Notes: generated by a model from the letters alone, not told the origin. Counted from the first letter of the stretch, positions 20,334 through 46,459 are shown. The stretch: DNA of 64,000 nt from Eleginops maclovinus (GCF_036324505.1 NC_086352.1:11345001-11409000); one strand, 5' to 3'. Translations and numbers: made by a program.

Positions 20334-21150
20334 TTTGACAAAAAAACAGAGGGGGGGATGTTTTTTTAAATGTATTCATAGACAAGAACATTGGACTTTT
20401 AACTTGCATAACTAGGGAGAAAAAAACGCAAAAAGTAGACAGGCCCTTTTTTCGGGTCCGTGGATTAGTCCCCATCACAACATGGCAAAACTTTTAATAA
20501 CCCATACATGGATTTCTATTCAACGTCACAAAAACATGCGTATGCACTAACAGGCAGAAAGCACCATAGAACAGCATCAATGCTCTCCATGAAAAGACCC
20601 TCCAATTAACTTAAATCAAACACCCAAAATAATTCACTAAATAGCACAACGTGCTGTCAACACTCAGGGACAGGTCTGGAAAACTAGACAAAGTAAACAG
20701 TCGGCTCTGGTGACAAATTTGTGGTGGCTTTTTCGTTTTTCCTATCGGGGCATTGTCTGCAGCATTTCGGCCCTCTTCTATCCACAATTCTGCAAATGGG
20801 TCCTGTAAAGTAAGATGATATGCTGCTCTGAACGCGTTTCATGTTTGGTTCAGCGCTGTTTTTCCTGCGAAGTTCCCGCACAAAAATGTTACAATGTTTT
20901 TGTGTTCGATGACGTTCAGAAATATGCACCGTCTGCCAGAAGGCTGCTGAATAGCCTACTCTGATGTAAAGACACTGAAGATCGTTAGATTTCAAGAGTT
21001 TAAGTAGGCTAGCAGTTAAGTTGCATTCATCGCTATCAAGGGGGGGAAATCCTTGTCCCCACCGGAGATAAAAATAATTTAGCAGAGGTAGGGATAGGAA
21101 AACCAGAGGGGGGGAAATCCTCACCATCCCCCCCTACAAATCGCACCCTG
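20334..21150 (-). mobile_element. Internally deleted hAT element (817 bp) with 8-bp target duplication
   Basis: The termini CAGGGTGCGATTTG and CAAATCGCACCCTG are exact inverted copies, and GTTATTTG is duplicated exactly on both sides (20326-20333 and 21151-21158). A minus-strand open frame at about 20684-21127 includes MKRVQSSISSYF, resembling the start of hAT/ZMYM-type transposases. The catalytic and dimerisation regions are missing. It is a non-autonomous deletion derivative between ctsh and wdr76. Confidence 0.9.
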
Positions 21151-21467
21151 GTTATTTGTATATATATGTGCCGTTATTTCTCCTATCCACGTCCTACTGG
21201 ATCTTCACTTCCATCTGTTTATGTATCGGCTCTGTGCTGCCTCAGCTTGTGCTTACATTCACTTAAAGCACACGCTTTCTTTGCTTGAGTTTTTTTTCCC
21301 AGTTTGGGATGAATAAGTACTTATTTTGTTTTAAATAACATCAGTATTATTTATTATCTTCCTTTCTGCTATTGCCTACATCGGCAAAAGACGACATAAT
21401 CATTTGTTCTGTGGAAGGTGAAGACGGAAGCAATGGATTAGGTGTCAATCAAATTGTAACGCTGCCC

Positions 21468-21644
21468 ATTGGCTGTTGACAACAGAACCGCCCCTTTTTC
21501 TGACGACACGTGAAGACTAACCAATGAGATGCTAGGATTCTGTTTCACAACAGAGGCGGGACAAGTTACAAAACATTTCGAGCATGTGGCGCGAGTTTAT
21601 TTTCCTCTTTAGTCTTTCACCTAGCTGCTGTAGGGCTTTTTGAA
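21468..21644 (+). promoter_or_regulatory. wdr76: wdr76 promoter with CCAAT, GC, E2F/CDE and CHR motifs
   Basis: Upstream of the ATG are an inverted CCAAT box (ATTGG at 21468), a GC-type box (ACCGCCCC at about 21487), a forward CCAAT box (21521), an E2F/CDE-like GGCGCGAG (21588) and a CHR-like TTTGAA (21639). There is no clear TATA box. This arrangement is typical of G1/S- or G2/M-regulated genes bound by NF-Y, E2F and DREAM complexes. Confidence 0.55.
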
Positions 21645-21707
21645 ATCGCATTTTCGGAGTTTTGTTCCGCACAAGTAGTTTATTCTAATCGCTGAAAGTG
21701 CACTAAA

Positions 21708-24700
21708 ATGACAACAAAACGCAAACTTTGTGTGCAATTACAGGTAAGCAGTTGGCGTTTTTAATCGGGTTAAATGAACGGGAGGTTACTCACCATATTG
21801 TATCTGTTAGCTTTTCCATGTATAACATAAGTGTTGGTGCTAAACTAACTTGAGAAAGTCAGCAAGCATGTTGAGGCGAGGCAAACATGGGAAAGTACTT
21901 GCATTATTACAATTATTAATTTCCAGTAAATTACCTTAATAATGTACACCTTGTAGAAAATTACCTCTAAAGAACTCGATGGAGTAGTCCGACAACCTGC
22001 ACGGAAAAAAACCACGGTTTGTAAACGCTACGATTCCTCACCGGAACCAGAGGAAACACCAAGCAAGAAAACGGTAGGAGACACTTGGATAATAACCTTT
22101 AGTATCATTTAGTATGCTTGTTTATTTTCTGTTAATTTACCCTTATTTTGCTAATAGAAAACAACTACTGACATCGAAAACAAAAGTCAGACGATCAGAG
22201 AGGACATTAAGGAGGAGTGTACATCTGTAAGTATGAACTACCCTGCTCAATTTATGATGTTAATTTCTCAGTTTATGTCTGTGAATTTTGTTGCAGCATG
22301 TACAGATACGTGTGTCAACTGTGCAGTAGTCTCATCTTCTACAGTAATTGAACGTTTATTGTGAAATGTCAGTGCTGTGTCTTTGTGTAACACAGCATGA
22401 AGATGGAGGACTTTCAGTATATGAACTGGAACGCCTGGAGAACATTCGACAGAACAAAGCGTTTCTGTCTTCCATGAACATATTACAGGTAAGTAGACTT
22501 GTAAGGTAGTCCCAGGGTGCTTTGAAGTTTTCCTACTGTGTCTCCTCACTTACCGTACATCACTTTCTCATGTGAGAGATAAGAGGACATAGGAGCCAGA
22601 AGCTGCCAAATAAGATAAGATAACTTAAACCTTTATATATCCCTGGGAAATTCAGGATCAATTTAGAACTCATTGGTTCTATGGCTACAGTTTTAAGTGA
22701 CATCAGTTACATAGTACGACTTGCTTCAAACTGTGTGGAGGTGCTGCGCTTATACACACGATTTATACACCTTTTTTGTTCTCTTGCACAAAGCTCCTGC
22801 AGAGCTCCCTCTGCCCCTCATCTCCTCAAGGTGCAATTAAACCTCCCTGACTCAAGTTAGCATATTGAGAAGCACCCTAGCAGCACGGGCTGACCTGTCA
22901 AAAATATATCTCAATCCCATTTCATTTGACCATCAGTGGCAGCTAGCAGGATAATCGTCTAAAAGTCAACCAGAAGAATATTTACCTAGTCGTACAGTAA
23001 TGAATAAAAACCTAGTACACTAACATTAAACAGCATATGAAAGGATATGTATGACTGATGCATCAAATACTTCACATTTAAGTTAGTATTCATTAGTAAA
23101 ATGTTGTCAAAGGTGCAGCTTTTTCAATTTGTCATACTCTATTTCTGTACTACATCACATGCCCTCAACAGTCCAAATGACTTAGATATTTTTTCATTCA
23201 TAAAATGAAAAAGACGAGACAGAAGTTTGTTTGTTTCTGCTCAAATCTGGATGAACTCAAGGTGATTTTAGCTCTCTTGTGGTCTCTGTGCATGGGTTTT
23301 AATTCTATTCATTCTTTCCTTGTCAAAAGGCAGCGGAGGATTTGAAGCTGTGTTCAAAGCCAAAGCCATCGCATAGAGGTCTGTCGAGGTATGGTCCGCA
23401 GTGAAAATGCTGCGCTCTTAATTCAGTGTATGAGTGATTTCTTTTTTTTATTTAAACTTATTTTTAATGAATTTTTCTTTCAACAATTAGTGTCAGGGAA
23501 CATCGTACATGCACAGTTAAACACTCATCCTTAAATCAATGTCCTTATTGTCCAGTGGCAATGGTGGTGTCCTCTTCTCGTCCTCTCTATAATCAGTCCA
23601 TTTTTCGTCTCAGTTTATGTGTGATTTTTTTTTCCATTACAAAAATCTCTTCATCAGTGCACATCCACTGCTCCTCAGTCGGTGGGTCTACTTTGTACCA
23701 CATTCTCGTAATCGTTTTCTTACTGGCTGATAATAGCACTTTAACAAGATACTCATCCGTATGAGTGATTTCTAAACAAAATGGTTGTGGGGGGCAGGAC
23801 GTCAGGTGTGTGCGCCATGCCTCATGCTGCTCTCTTAATGTATCTGGGAATGTATAGACTTTTAACTTTGATTAAAACAAGCATACTGTAGTAAATAGTA
23901 GGGAGTGTGAACAATCCGTACATCTTATTCCTTCATTGGTTACAACAACTTGATAGTTGGTCATCATTAAGTATATTGTTATATAGCTTTACATCTTTTC
24001 AAACAGCATTTGCTTTCTTTCTTAATTTCATACCACTGATCATTAACTACTTATTGGTTCGAAAAACAAGTTGCATTGTGACATCACTAAGGTGCAGACT
24101 TAACATGTAACTGTAATGCTCTCTTTCTGTGCTGTTAGGTCATTTGCTGCTGTAGAGGAAGTCCTTCCAGCTCGAAAATCCCTTCGTCTCCAAAAAATTA
24201 AGGCAGAGGTCTTGACACTTCCTCGTGAACCCAGGGGAACGCTGACCTACACAAAGGTAGCTGCATGTCAGTAATCTTATGATGCATTCATGCCTCACTT
24301 TATGCTGCTCTGTCTCTCTGAATTCATCTTCTTGCTGCTTTCTTTTGTTCACTTGAGTTTTTTTTAACTTGCTTTAAAGTATTCGTCACCCAAGCATCCT
24401 TCTGGCCCTCTGCCTATGAATCCAGTCAACATGGAGCAGGGAAGCAAGCTGCCTTCACAACTTGTTGAGCTCTACTCCGAGGTAAGACTCTCCTTTCCTA
24501 TCTATTAGGGCGTTGTATATATTTGTTGGTTCCTTCATTTGATTATTTTCCCCGCCCATAAAGAAAAACAGTGCTGTGGACAAATCTAGAATAGCATGTG
24601 CACTAAAAAAAATATGTGAGGTTTATTGAGATATGTAGTCTTGCATCGTTGAACTGTGATATTGTTTTTATGTGTTTTCTAAATCAAATGGTAAATACTA

Positions 24701-26804
24701 AAACGAATGGTTCTTTTTATAGGATTCGGCAAAAGAAAGAAAGATGGACCTTGAGCTGAAAGAGTAAGATTTAAAATGCTGTCCTTCCTGCACCACCCTT
24801 CAGTTTCTATTAGTTTCCCTTCAGCCATTGTTTTAGAATCAAACATTTAAAAATATTCGTGCTGGCTAAAAATATCGATCTAATCTTTTCCCGCAGATAT
24901 TGCTCTGCCCTTAAGCACATGAGGATAACGGAGCACACCGTGGCCAAAGTGGTGAAGGAGCGCATCGTCTCTGCAGCCTTCCACCCCTGCACCAGTCGCC
25001 TGCTGATGGCCACTGGAGACAAGTGGGGAAATCTAGGACTGTGGACGTTGGTGCGCTTGTTCTCCCCTGTTCTCAAAGATATTATGCATTTGTATGTCAT
25101 CAATGGAGAGCAGAAATCAACGTACTAGATCAGCTGGGAAGATCTGACTCCTAACTAGGAAGGTCACAGTTCCTGAAAGCTGGTAGTCAATACCAATATC
25201 AGTGAAATAATTACATTCTGAAAACTGATTTGATACCACAGTAAAAACAACTTCAAACATATCAAAATTCCATGTACATTTGGACGTAGTATGATAACGT
25301 TATAATTTACCTTTTGCCCAAAATGTAAATATGTTTGCTCCCTCAGGGTGGGGATTGGGGGGATGATGGCGTGCTACTCTTCAAGCCCCACACTAGTCCT
25401 GTGAGCTGCATGGCGTTCTCCAGAGCTCAGCCCACCCAACTGCTGAGCCTCAGCTACGACGGATCTCTGCGCTGCATGGATGTCGAGAAGGCTGTCTTTG
25501 ATGATGTGAGAGGATGAAATCTACTCTAATATTCATATTGTGAAGATTGCGAGGTAAACCTCCTACACCCAGAGGTCGGAGAGAGCTTCAGATTTCAGCT
25601 GATGTAAATCTGTTTGCATATGGTTCTAGGTGTACGACATTGAAGAAGGCCTGAGAACGTTTGACTTCCTGTCACATGACTGTTCGACGCTATTGGTTGG
25701 GAACTGGAATGGAAAAGTGGCCATCGTCGATAGGCGCACCCCAGGGTAAGGAATACTTGTTAAAAGTGATGTTTTGTGAATGAATGATGTTTCAGAAACA
25801 CTGGTATTTAAATTCTTTGCAGAAACTCCCACGAGTCCCTCCACAATATGGACCCCAAGAACGTGCGCTGTGTTAGCGTTCATCCTTTACAGAAGCAGTA
25901 CTTTGCTGTTGCAGAAAACAGGTACAAACATTTTGATACCCTTGGTCATAACCATTTGATCCACATTTCCCTTTGTTCTGTCAGAATCAGAGGATCTTGA
26001 CGTATTCTAAAAAACATGTACTGGTTCTTTTTGATCTCCACTTTTGTAATTGTAATTTGTGTCATTTCTATTTTCTTTTATCTATAATATTTTATGCATG
26101 CCTCTTGTTTAATATTTAGCTATTTTTGGCTCTACTGGATTGCACTGATTTGAGGTTTTGTCTGCAGGATGGTGAGTATTTACGACAGCAGATGCCTGAA
26201 GAAGAATCGCAATCAGGCGGTCTCCACGCTGCAGGGCCACTCTTTAAGCATATCCAGCGCTTATTTCTCCCCTCGAACAGGAAACAGAGTTCTCACATCC
26301 TGTTTGGATGACCACATAAGGTGAAGCCGACTCAGCACTTGGAATAATTGTGTACACTTTAGTTTTCTTTTCAATCTCAGCTCAATGTCCATCCTGATCT
26401 CTTTTGACAGAATATATGACACATCTGCAATGACTACAGAATCTCCCTTGCTGACATCCATCAGGTACACCCACTGTGTCCCTTTTTATTGTTTCAGAGT
26501 TGTGTTAATGGTGACACACTCACAACCTGTCTTATCAATCTTCATTTTCAGACACAACATGCAAACAGGCCGCTGGCTGAGTAAAGTATCGGCAGTGTGG
26601 GACCCCAAACAAGAAGATTGCTTTGCGGTGGGGAAGTTCAATCCTCGAAGTGTGGAGGTTTTCCACGAAAGCGGCAAACTCCAGCACTCTTTCGAAGATC
26701 CACACCACCTGACCACAGTGCTGTCCGTCACTGCCTTCCACCCCACAACGAACGCCTTACTTGGGGGCAATAGTTCAGGACGCCTGCACGTATTCACCGA
26801 CTGA
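21708..26804 (+). CDS. wdr76: WD repeat-containing protein 76, complete
   Basis: This is a nuclear WD40 protein, known as a DDB1-CUL4 substrate receptor and chromatin/DNA-damage-associated factor. Exons are 21708-21743, 21957-22073, 22158-22226, 22396-22488, 23330-23388, 24139-24256, 24380-24481, 24723-24763, 24897-25050, 25347-25505, 25630-25745, 25823-25921, 26168-26320, 26411-26464 and 26552-26804. All phases close, giving 540 residues (human about 626). The N-terminal third is basic and low in structure (KRKLCVQLQ, SVYELERLENIRQNKAFLSS). The WD40 propeller starts at about exon 9 (KVVKERIVSAAFHP, GDKWGNLGLW) and contains HTSPVSCMAFS, LSYDGSLRCMDVEKAVFDD, NVRCVSVHP and, near the end, LSVTAFHPTTNALLGGNSSGR. 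The start codon has A at -3. It faces frmd5 tail to tail. Confidence 0.95.
22609..22675. repeat. Degraded retroposon tail-like sequence
   Basis: AAGATAAGATAACTTAAACC followed by TATCCCTGGGAAATT resembles the common teleost LINE/SINE end that reads GATAAC...TTTAT...CCCNNGGGAAATT. It lies in a wdr76 intron. No boundaries or duplication were found. Confidence 0.35.
23443..23758 (-). mobile_element. 5'-truncated L1 LINE fragment with 15-bp target duplication
   Basis: The insert lies in the wdr76 intron between exons 23330-23388 and 24139-24256. It is flanked by exact copies of GTATGAGTGATTTCT (23428-23442 and 23759-23773). A T-run at the left is the poly(A) tail of a minus-strand insertion. The minus-strand translation contains WYKVDPPTEEQW followed by EEIFVMEK, characteristic of the C-terminal end of L1 ORF2, then a short 3' UTR. 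Only the last 60 or so codons remain. Confidence 0.88.
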
Positions 26805-26826
26805 GATGAGAACCAAAATGTGACCA

Positions 26827-26832
26827 AATAAA
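26827..26832 (+). other. wdr76: wdr76 polyadenylation signal
   Basis: AATAAA lies 23 bp after the wdr76 stop codon, followed by a TTTGCTTGCAGTTGGG-type GT-rich stretch. This implies a very short 3' UTR. Confidence 0.65.
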
Positions 26833-26839
26833 TGCTTTG

Positions 26840-27654
26840 CTTGCAGTTGGGTAGAAAGTACATGTAAGAAAAACGTGTTAGTCCATCTGCCCCCGTTCAG
26901 TATAGAAGGGTTTCTGAGTGTTTGGACCGAGTATAATCCCCTCTGTAGACCCATTACATTTTGTCATGGTTCTCACAGTAAATGCCGTTGCGAAACACAT
27001 TTAGTCACAGGTTCATGTCTTTAGTCTACTGTGGATTTGAATGTTAACTTTCACTTAGCGAAACTTTAAATCATTTACTTATTTTGCAGCACTGTTCACA
27101 CTCCGCTGATGTACCTGCAGATTGTGACTGAGCAGCAATGTCCTGCACAGTCTGGACTAAATGTAGGTCGGGACTTCTAAAGCCTGATTTTGTTTTGGCT
27201 TCATGTTTGCCAACTATTTATTATATACTTCAATCTCTTTGAGTTTTTTTTGATAATAAGAAAAATCCAAGTGCATCCGATATCAGATTACACGGTAGGT
27301 AGAAAATGACACAGTTCAGAGACATTTATAAAATAGGTGTGTAATGTTCTGTTTGGAAATGTTGTAAAATGTATTATTTCTTTTCAATGTTTTATTTTCT
27401 CTTCTTGGTGCATAATAATAATAAAAGAAGACATTTTGAATAAGTGCTCTGTATTTCATGAGTGGGACAAATAAAGGTATTCTGATTCTGATCTCATTGT
27501 CACCTTAAGGTGGCATCGTTGTGACTAAGGAATACTGCGTCTACTAGCGTCGGCTGCAGTCTGTTTTGTGTAGGCACCGATTTTGGACGTTTGTTCCTGC
27601 TGTGAATTAAAGATCAAACTTGTAGCCGCACTAGCTGACATGTGTCAAGAATAG
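26840..27654. other. Convergent intergenic spacer between wdr76 and frmd5
   Basis: No coding exon is seen. At about 27466-27493 the sequence AAATAAAGGTATTCTGATTC resembles the 3' tail of teleost LINE/SINE retroposons. Several AATAAA signals could also serve as distal wdr76 ends. Confidence 0.4.
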
Positions 27655-30335
27655 ATTAGATTTATTCATAAATAAATGACACCAGTCTTAAATCAGTGAT
27701 TGGAAATGAGCAGTCTTGTTTGGAGGTAATAAATGCAGAACACATGCTTACAAAGACATTTCCATGTGCAGGAACACGGTACAGGAAGGAAGCTTACAGT
27801 AAAACCGCATCGGAGGCCTTATTCCTGGTTACGATTCAGGAGAAAAGTGCTGCGTGTCAATGGAGCCATCATGCCCCCACTTTGTTAGTTCAAGTGTTTT
27901 AGACATTTAAGCAAAACAAATTTAAAAATCTATGTATTAAGCTGCAGTTCGATGAGAATATTCTGGTGTTGACTTTGCTACTTCTGCTGTTTTTAAATGA
28001 GCTTAAAATACAAATCGCTTCGCTTCATTTTTGCTAAATCCTTTTCATAGTCAAGAAAAAATTGGGTGTTCTGTCAGTTCCTTTACACATACTTCCACAA
28101 TCATTTTTGCATCTACTCTGTTTCTCTAAAATGAGTCAAGGAAGAGCAGTGATTAGGCAACAATCAGACAGGATTACCATGAAAACGTTACCTACGCCTG
28201 TGTAATAAACAGTGGGCATCATTCCCTCACACATGCATCTACAGGCCGGTTACCTTTTTCAGGGTTGGAGATTCAAAAGCCATTTCGAATAGCAGTGTAC
28301 ATTTGCAGCTTTATGGTTGTTGAACATTATATTATCTGTTATATTTATTGCTCAAATTATGTTTTTCATACACATGAACATAAAATGAGACTTTAAAGTA
28401 CAAATTATATGCAGTAAAAACAGGTCTTGCCTTGACTTGCCTTTCATCGTACACAATCAATCAAAATCAGCGAACACCTTCTGAGTGAAAGCGAACACAC
28501 AAATAACTAATGAAGGCAAAAAAATATATAAATCTATCGGTAAATATTTCTGTCCAACTCACCCAACACACACAATTATTAATACTACTATTATTTCCCC
28601 AACTTTCCCTTAAATTTGTTTTATACTGTACAAAAATACTAGCAACCTGTGGATTGTTTTGTGAAGTAATTGAATATTAATACGTTACTGCCTGCATATC
28701 CTAAACCCCTCAGTATCCTAAACCACTTCTGTTGTTGCATAAATAAAACATTATTTTATAAGGGTATAATACACCAGTCTATAATTAACCACTTGTTGAA
28801 AGGACCATTAGTTAACTGTATGGTTTTAAATAAAGCTGTTGATTGCCCTGGGCTGTAAATTGTATGTGACATAACACATACGTAATAAGGCTGGAGAAGG
28901 AGAGTGGATATCAGAGTTCCCATCTGTTGGCGCAAACAGACAAATACCAGACAACAGAGGTTTCTTTGGTAGGTGCGACGATGAGGATAGCAGTAGGACG
29001 TAAACATGACTTATCTTAGGCTCTCTTGTAAGCAGGGCTGGAAACTATACATCCACAGTAGAAAATAATGTCCATTAAAAGCCACTGTGAGGAAATCTGT
29101 GTTAACGGGACAGGATTGTGTACAAAAATGGAAACATGACTGACATATTCAGCTTTTACAGACAAAAGCATACACTTGAACACAGCATAGCTAAACAAAG
29201 TGAATTGACCCTCACTCAACAAGCTCTTTTGACCACTGTGGGGGAAAAGCACTTATTTTTACAAAGGTAAATAAAGCTCAAATTTCCCTAAGTGTAAAGA
29301 CTCTAATTTATTGATATAAACAGTATTGCACATCAAGATAAACAAAGAGTCAAAGAACTAACCAAACGTTTCACTATCACTACAGCGCTAGCTCACAACT
29401 ACTGTAAAAGAAACTACAGCAACGTGACGACTGTTTCTTTCACACTGAAGTTGAATCTAGCTATTATTTGGCTGCTATTTTAGAAAAATCGGTAAATCTA
29501 CCACCTCCAATACTTACTTAAATCCTTACAAATTGTGTGTTAATCATAGTCATAGGACAATAATGTTATCGGTGCTCTAGTGGCTGGACAAAAATGGGAA
29601 CATGAGCACACCGTTATTTGACGTCTGACCACAAACTAGACACGTTATTACTTTACATTATCAACAGCACCAACATCACTCCTGGGTAAAATAGCTCTCG
29701 GTTGCCAATCTTATTATTTGCAAATTTAACTCAGGTCTGATCTACATTCAGTAAGTGCTGCAAGGTTTTCCATCTCACACTTTCTCTATCCCCCAGATAC
29801 AAGTCAAAACTGCAGGTTTAATTATCAGTGACCATAATAAATTCTAGCTTAATGAATGTTGGCTTTAAAATATATAAATAAGCTGAGCTAGACTGGCTCT
29901 AAAAACGTCACTCAAACTCTCAGGTTATGCAATACACTCCCAAACACAAAAGGTCATTCTGTCAATGTTGCAGGATATAAATGAATATAAAAATAAAGGC
30001 AACTATATCTGTGGTTGAATGAGTGAAGTCTGTCAGACTTTCAGTGTTTTTAAATGAAACCCTGTTACTGTGGCTTTGTGTAAAAATAAAATACCTTGAA
30101 ATGACCTGAATTTCCAAAGTAAAATGTGATTTCCTTTCCTCGCAGTGATGGTCAGATATAATAAACAAGGCTCTTCAGAGGACAGTCCTTGGCTTGTGAC
30201 AGGAAATCCCTTATAAGAGTAGCTGGGTTGATATTGGGAAAAAGGCTGTCATTCTTTTCCTTTTCCGTCCCCTCCTCTCTCCTCTCTTTTGTATGTCCTG
30301 TCTCCATCAGTGCATTGTGTCCTTCAGTCTCTGCT
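27655..30335 (-). other. frmd5: Probable long frmd5 3' UTR
   Basis: About 2.7 kb of AT-rich sequence without exons or obvious transposons follows the frmd5 stop codon on the minus strand. A minus-strand AATAAA (TTTATT on the plus strand, at about 27660-27665) is a candidate distal poly(A) signal. The human gene is also known for a long 3' UTR. The end is not proven by sequence alone. Confidence 0.4.
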
Positions 30336-43513
<13,178 letters not shown>

Positions 43514-44304
43514 TTATTCATAAGGTTCTTGTTTTTGACTGACAATATAAGAGAGAAGGAAGGATAAAAAACTGAAATCCAGCCACTTCCTTTCACATCT
43601 TTACCCTATATTTGCATATTCACACAATTAATGAACCCCCAGCAGATCAATGGTGCATTCACATGTATGTGCGCACTCACAGAAATCGACAGCGCCTAAA
43701 GCAGAAATAGCATTGCACATTATACAACGTATTGATAGTGTCACACTGTGTTTCCCTCCCCAACAGGAACTACATATTTTGGAGCATCCGAGAAGTAAGA
43801 ACAGCCAGCAAAAAGTACTTTAATATTTCACTATCCTCAAGGGAGATATATGGGGACTATTAAATATTCATATTAAGGCTTCAGCCACCTGTGCAAGCTT
43901 TGAGAGATTTCTGCTGCAGAAAAAAGCAGGCAGGGAGACGAGGTGTGAGCAAAGGAAAGGCTGTAAAAGGAAGAAACAATCGTTTCACAATTTCGCTTTA
44001 GTTGATAAAATATATGGATAACTAAAAAAAGAAGCTGAAATAATGTAAAGTTCAGTCATGTGTTACAGTGAATAGGAGAGGAAACAGGCCTGGCATCCTG
44101 TGAGAGCATGGCTCTTGCATAAAGCTGCGTCCTCCCAAAAGACTAATTAAAAATACATTTTAATGAAGTCTTTATTTAGATTCAACTGCAACCATAAGGT
44201 ACATGCAAACAAGGCTGCCACTGAATTCATAAAACAACAGGAGGCCATAACTGGGGCTTTGGTTACAAGCTGATACATTCAGCTCTGAACTATGGGCATG
44301 CTGT

Positions 44305-44813
44305 TGTTGCGTGCTCCCTCTCCTTCACTCTCTCTCCTAAGTACGCAGGCAGGCGCACCTAAACTGCCCCTGGCTCCGCCTCTGCCCAGGTGTTCCCAAC
44401 TTGGGGCTGATCACCCATATAAAAGGAAGCTGGAGGAGAAGGAGGAGCTCTCTTTGACTGACGGCGGCTGGCATTCTCGCTTACGACCCCCTTATGGCTT
44501 TAGCGCTATCCTATTTGCACGCTGACTGTGATGACTGGAGGACCTGGTAGTGTTTGTTTGCGTGTTTGTTTCCTCAGTTGAGGTTGCTCACCTGCCCTTA
44601 GTTTAGGGGGGAGTTCTAGGTCCTACGGCCCATGGTGTGGCTGGCTCAGGCTCCTTCCACCCCTTGTGTTCTGTTTTGGCCAGTCCTCCAGACCTTCCTT
44701 ATTTAAGATAATTTTGTGTAAATAAAAGTTCTCGTTGATTGTAAACTCAACTGGTCATTGGTCAATCTATGTTGCGTGTCACAGCGTGAGTCACAACTGC
44801 CGTGGCCGTAACA
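44305..44813 (+). mobile_element. Solo LTR of a retrotransposon (509 bp)
   Basis: The segment begins TGTT and ends AACA, the usual TG...CA LTR ends, and is flanked by a 4-bp duplication CTGT (44301-44304 and 44814-44817). It contains a TATA box (TATAAAA at 44418) and an AATAAA signal (44721) with a GT-rich stretch after it, in the spacing expected for U3-R-U5. There are no internal gag/pol sequences next to it. It lies in the presumed first frmd5 intron. Confidence 0.8.
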
Positions 44814-44819
44814 CTGTTC

Positions 44820-46370
44820 AGCTAAATAAGGGGTTAAAAGTGCAACATATTAGCGAATGATTTTGTTTATGATTTCAGCAAAAAAAATATGAATATCATT
44901 TCATTGGATGCAAAGGTGAAGAGGATAAGTTCAGATGACAATCTAGACAGTTCAGAAAGCCTGTTTAGTTGATTGTCATCCTTCTTTGAAACATATAAAT
45001 GGTTTTAACAGTAGCATTTTGGGAATAGCACTTATAGGCTTTCTTGCAGAGAGGTTATGAGAGGTTCGATACTGCAGTAGCTTTACTTAGCACCACATCT
45101 GAAAGTGGGGAAACAGCTAAACTTGCTGTGAGTAAAGGTAACTAAATCTATCCAAAAAAACATATTTTTGCCAATGCGTAACATGTTGAAGTACAGTGAG
45201 GTCCCATAGAGAAGGTGTGGGGATACTCGGGTAAATATAAGAATTACAAACAAACTTTTCATAGTAAATCCACTGTCAGATTACAACCTGTTTTCACAAA
45301 TAACATTGCCAACCCCTTTGTAGATGCCTACAGTAACTGACATACCAATCAAAAGACCTTGGGTTTAATTGAACAGTCTATTTCCACTTGTGTATTATGT
45401 TCTGTCATGTGTATTATAGGCTATAGCTCTTCTTCCTTCAGTGGCAATGCAATGGAGACTATAAACTATCCTACAGTGCCCTTTAGAAGAGACAATGCAT
45501 TCACATTGTGAGTGACACAAAACTGCATAGTCAGAGAAAGTCAGCGGCAGAAATATGAGAACGGAAGAGGAAAAAGAGAAGAGAAATGTAAAACCAAAAA
45601 CAGAGAGGGCAAGCCAGGCCGGCTGACACTGATTAATATTTCTCAATACAGCATTTCACAGCAAAGCATTCACAAAAGAGAATACATGCAGTAAAGGGCC
45701 CTTGTATGAACACTTTTCAGATACAATCCCTGTTGAGATATACCATTTAACACAAGGTGAGAATCTCTATGACGGAGCCCGTTCACACTTCTGTTTCACT
45801 CAATATCAGATGAAATGGCAGCACAAACACCTCTCAGGTCGCATGTGGATAAACATTGTCAGGGCATGTTGAGATGAGAGTTGATGCCCCTCTTGAGGTG
45901 GGGTTAAACCTGTGCTACTGCTAATGACAAACTGCACTCATTGCCATGCCTATGCAGCCTTGTTACATGAAAGATTGCTTATTTCAAAGCTGTCCTATTG
46001 AACAACTTCATTTTCTCAAAAAGAGAGATTGTCTCCATGTGCATGAACAACAACTAATAAAGTAAAGCTTTTCAGTAGCTGGAGTTAGAATAATCCCTCC
46101 GTTTGTTCAGTTTGTTAATAAACAGATCTTTAGCCCCTTTCACACATGCACTGCAACCTTGCGCAGATTTTACTTATAAGGTTCACTTAAGCCCATCGGT
46201 GAAAAGAGCAGCTCATGGTTGCAAGTCAGCGTGTTGATGACGTTTCCATGTGTCTACACGCTCTACCTAGGTGCCACCCCTCATCCAAATCAAAAGGAGT
46301 ACAGGATGTAATAAAAGGCACGACACAGACAATGGTCTTTCTGTGTGCAAGATATGCAAGTATGTAAAAG
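44820..46370. other. frmd5 intron 1, unannotated stretch
   Basis: AT-rich with no exon, transposon or RNA gene recognised. Confidence 0.35.
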
Positions 46371-46377
46371 GAAAATC

Positions 46378-46459
46378 CTGAGAATTCCTGAAATAAATCA
46401 AAATTCTGAGAATTTCTGAAATAAAAATCTAAATTCTGAGAATTTCTGAAAAAAATCAT
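46378..46459. repeat. Short tandem repeat, about three units of about 27-28 bp
   Basis: Imperfect direct copies of CTGAGAATTTCTGAAATAAA separated by short variable spacers (…CAAAATT…, …TCTAAATT…). Confidence 0.65.

Noticed and set aside
27696..27902. A 68-codon plus-strand frame downstream of wdr76
   Set aside because: No homology is recognisable and it lies in the probable frmd5 3' UTR region with no splice or start support.
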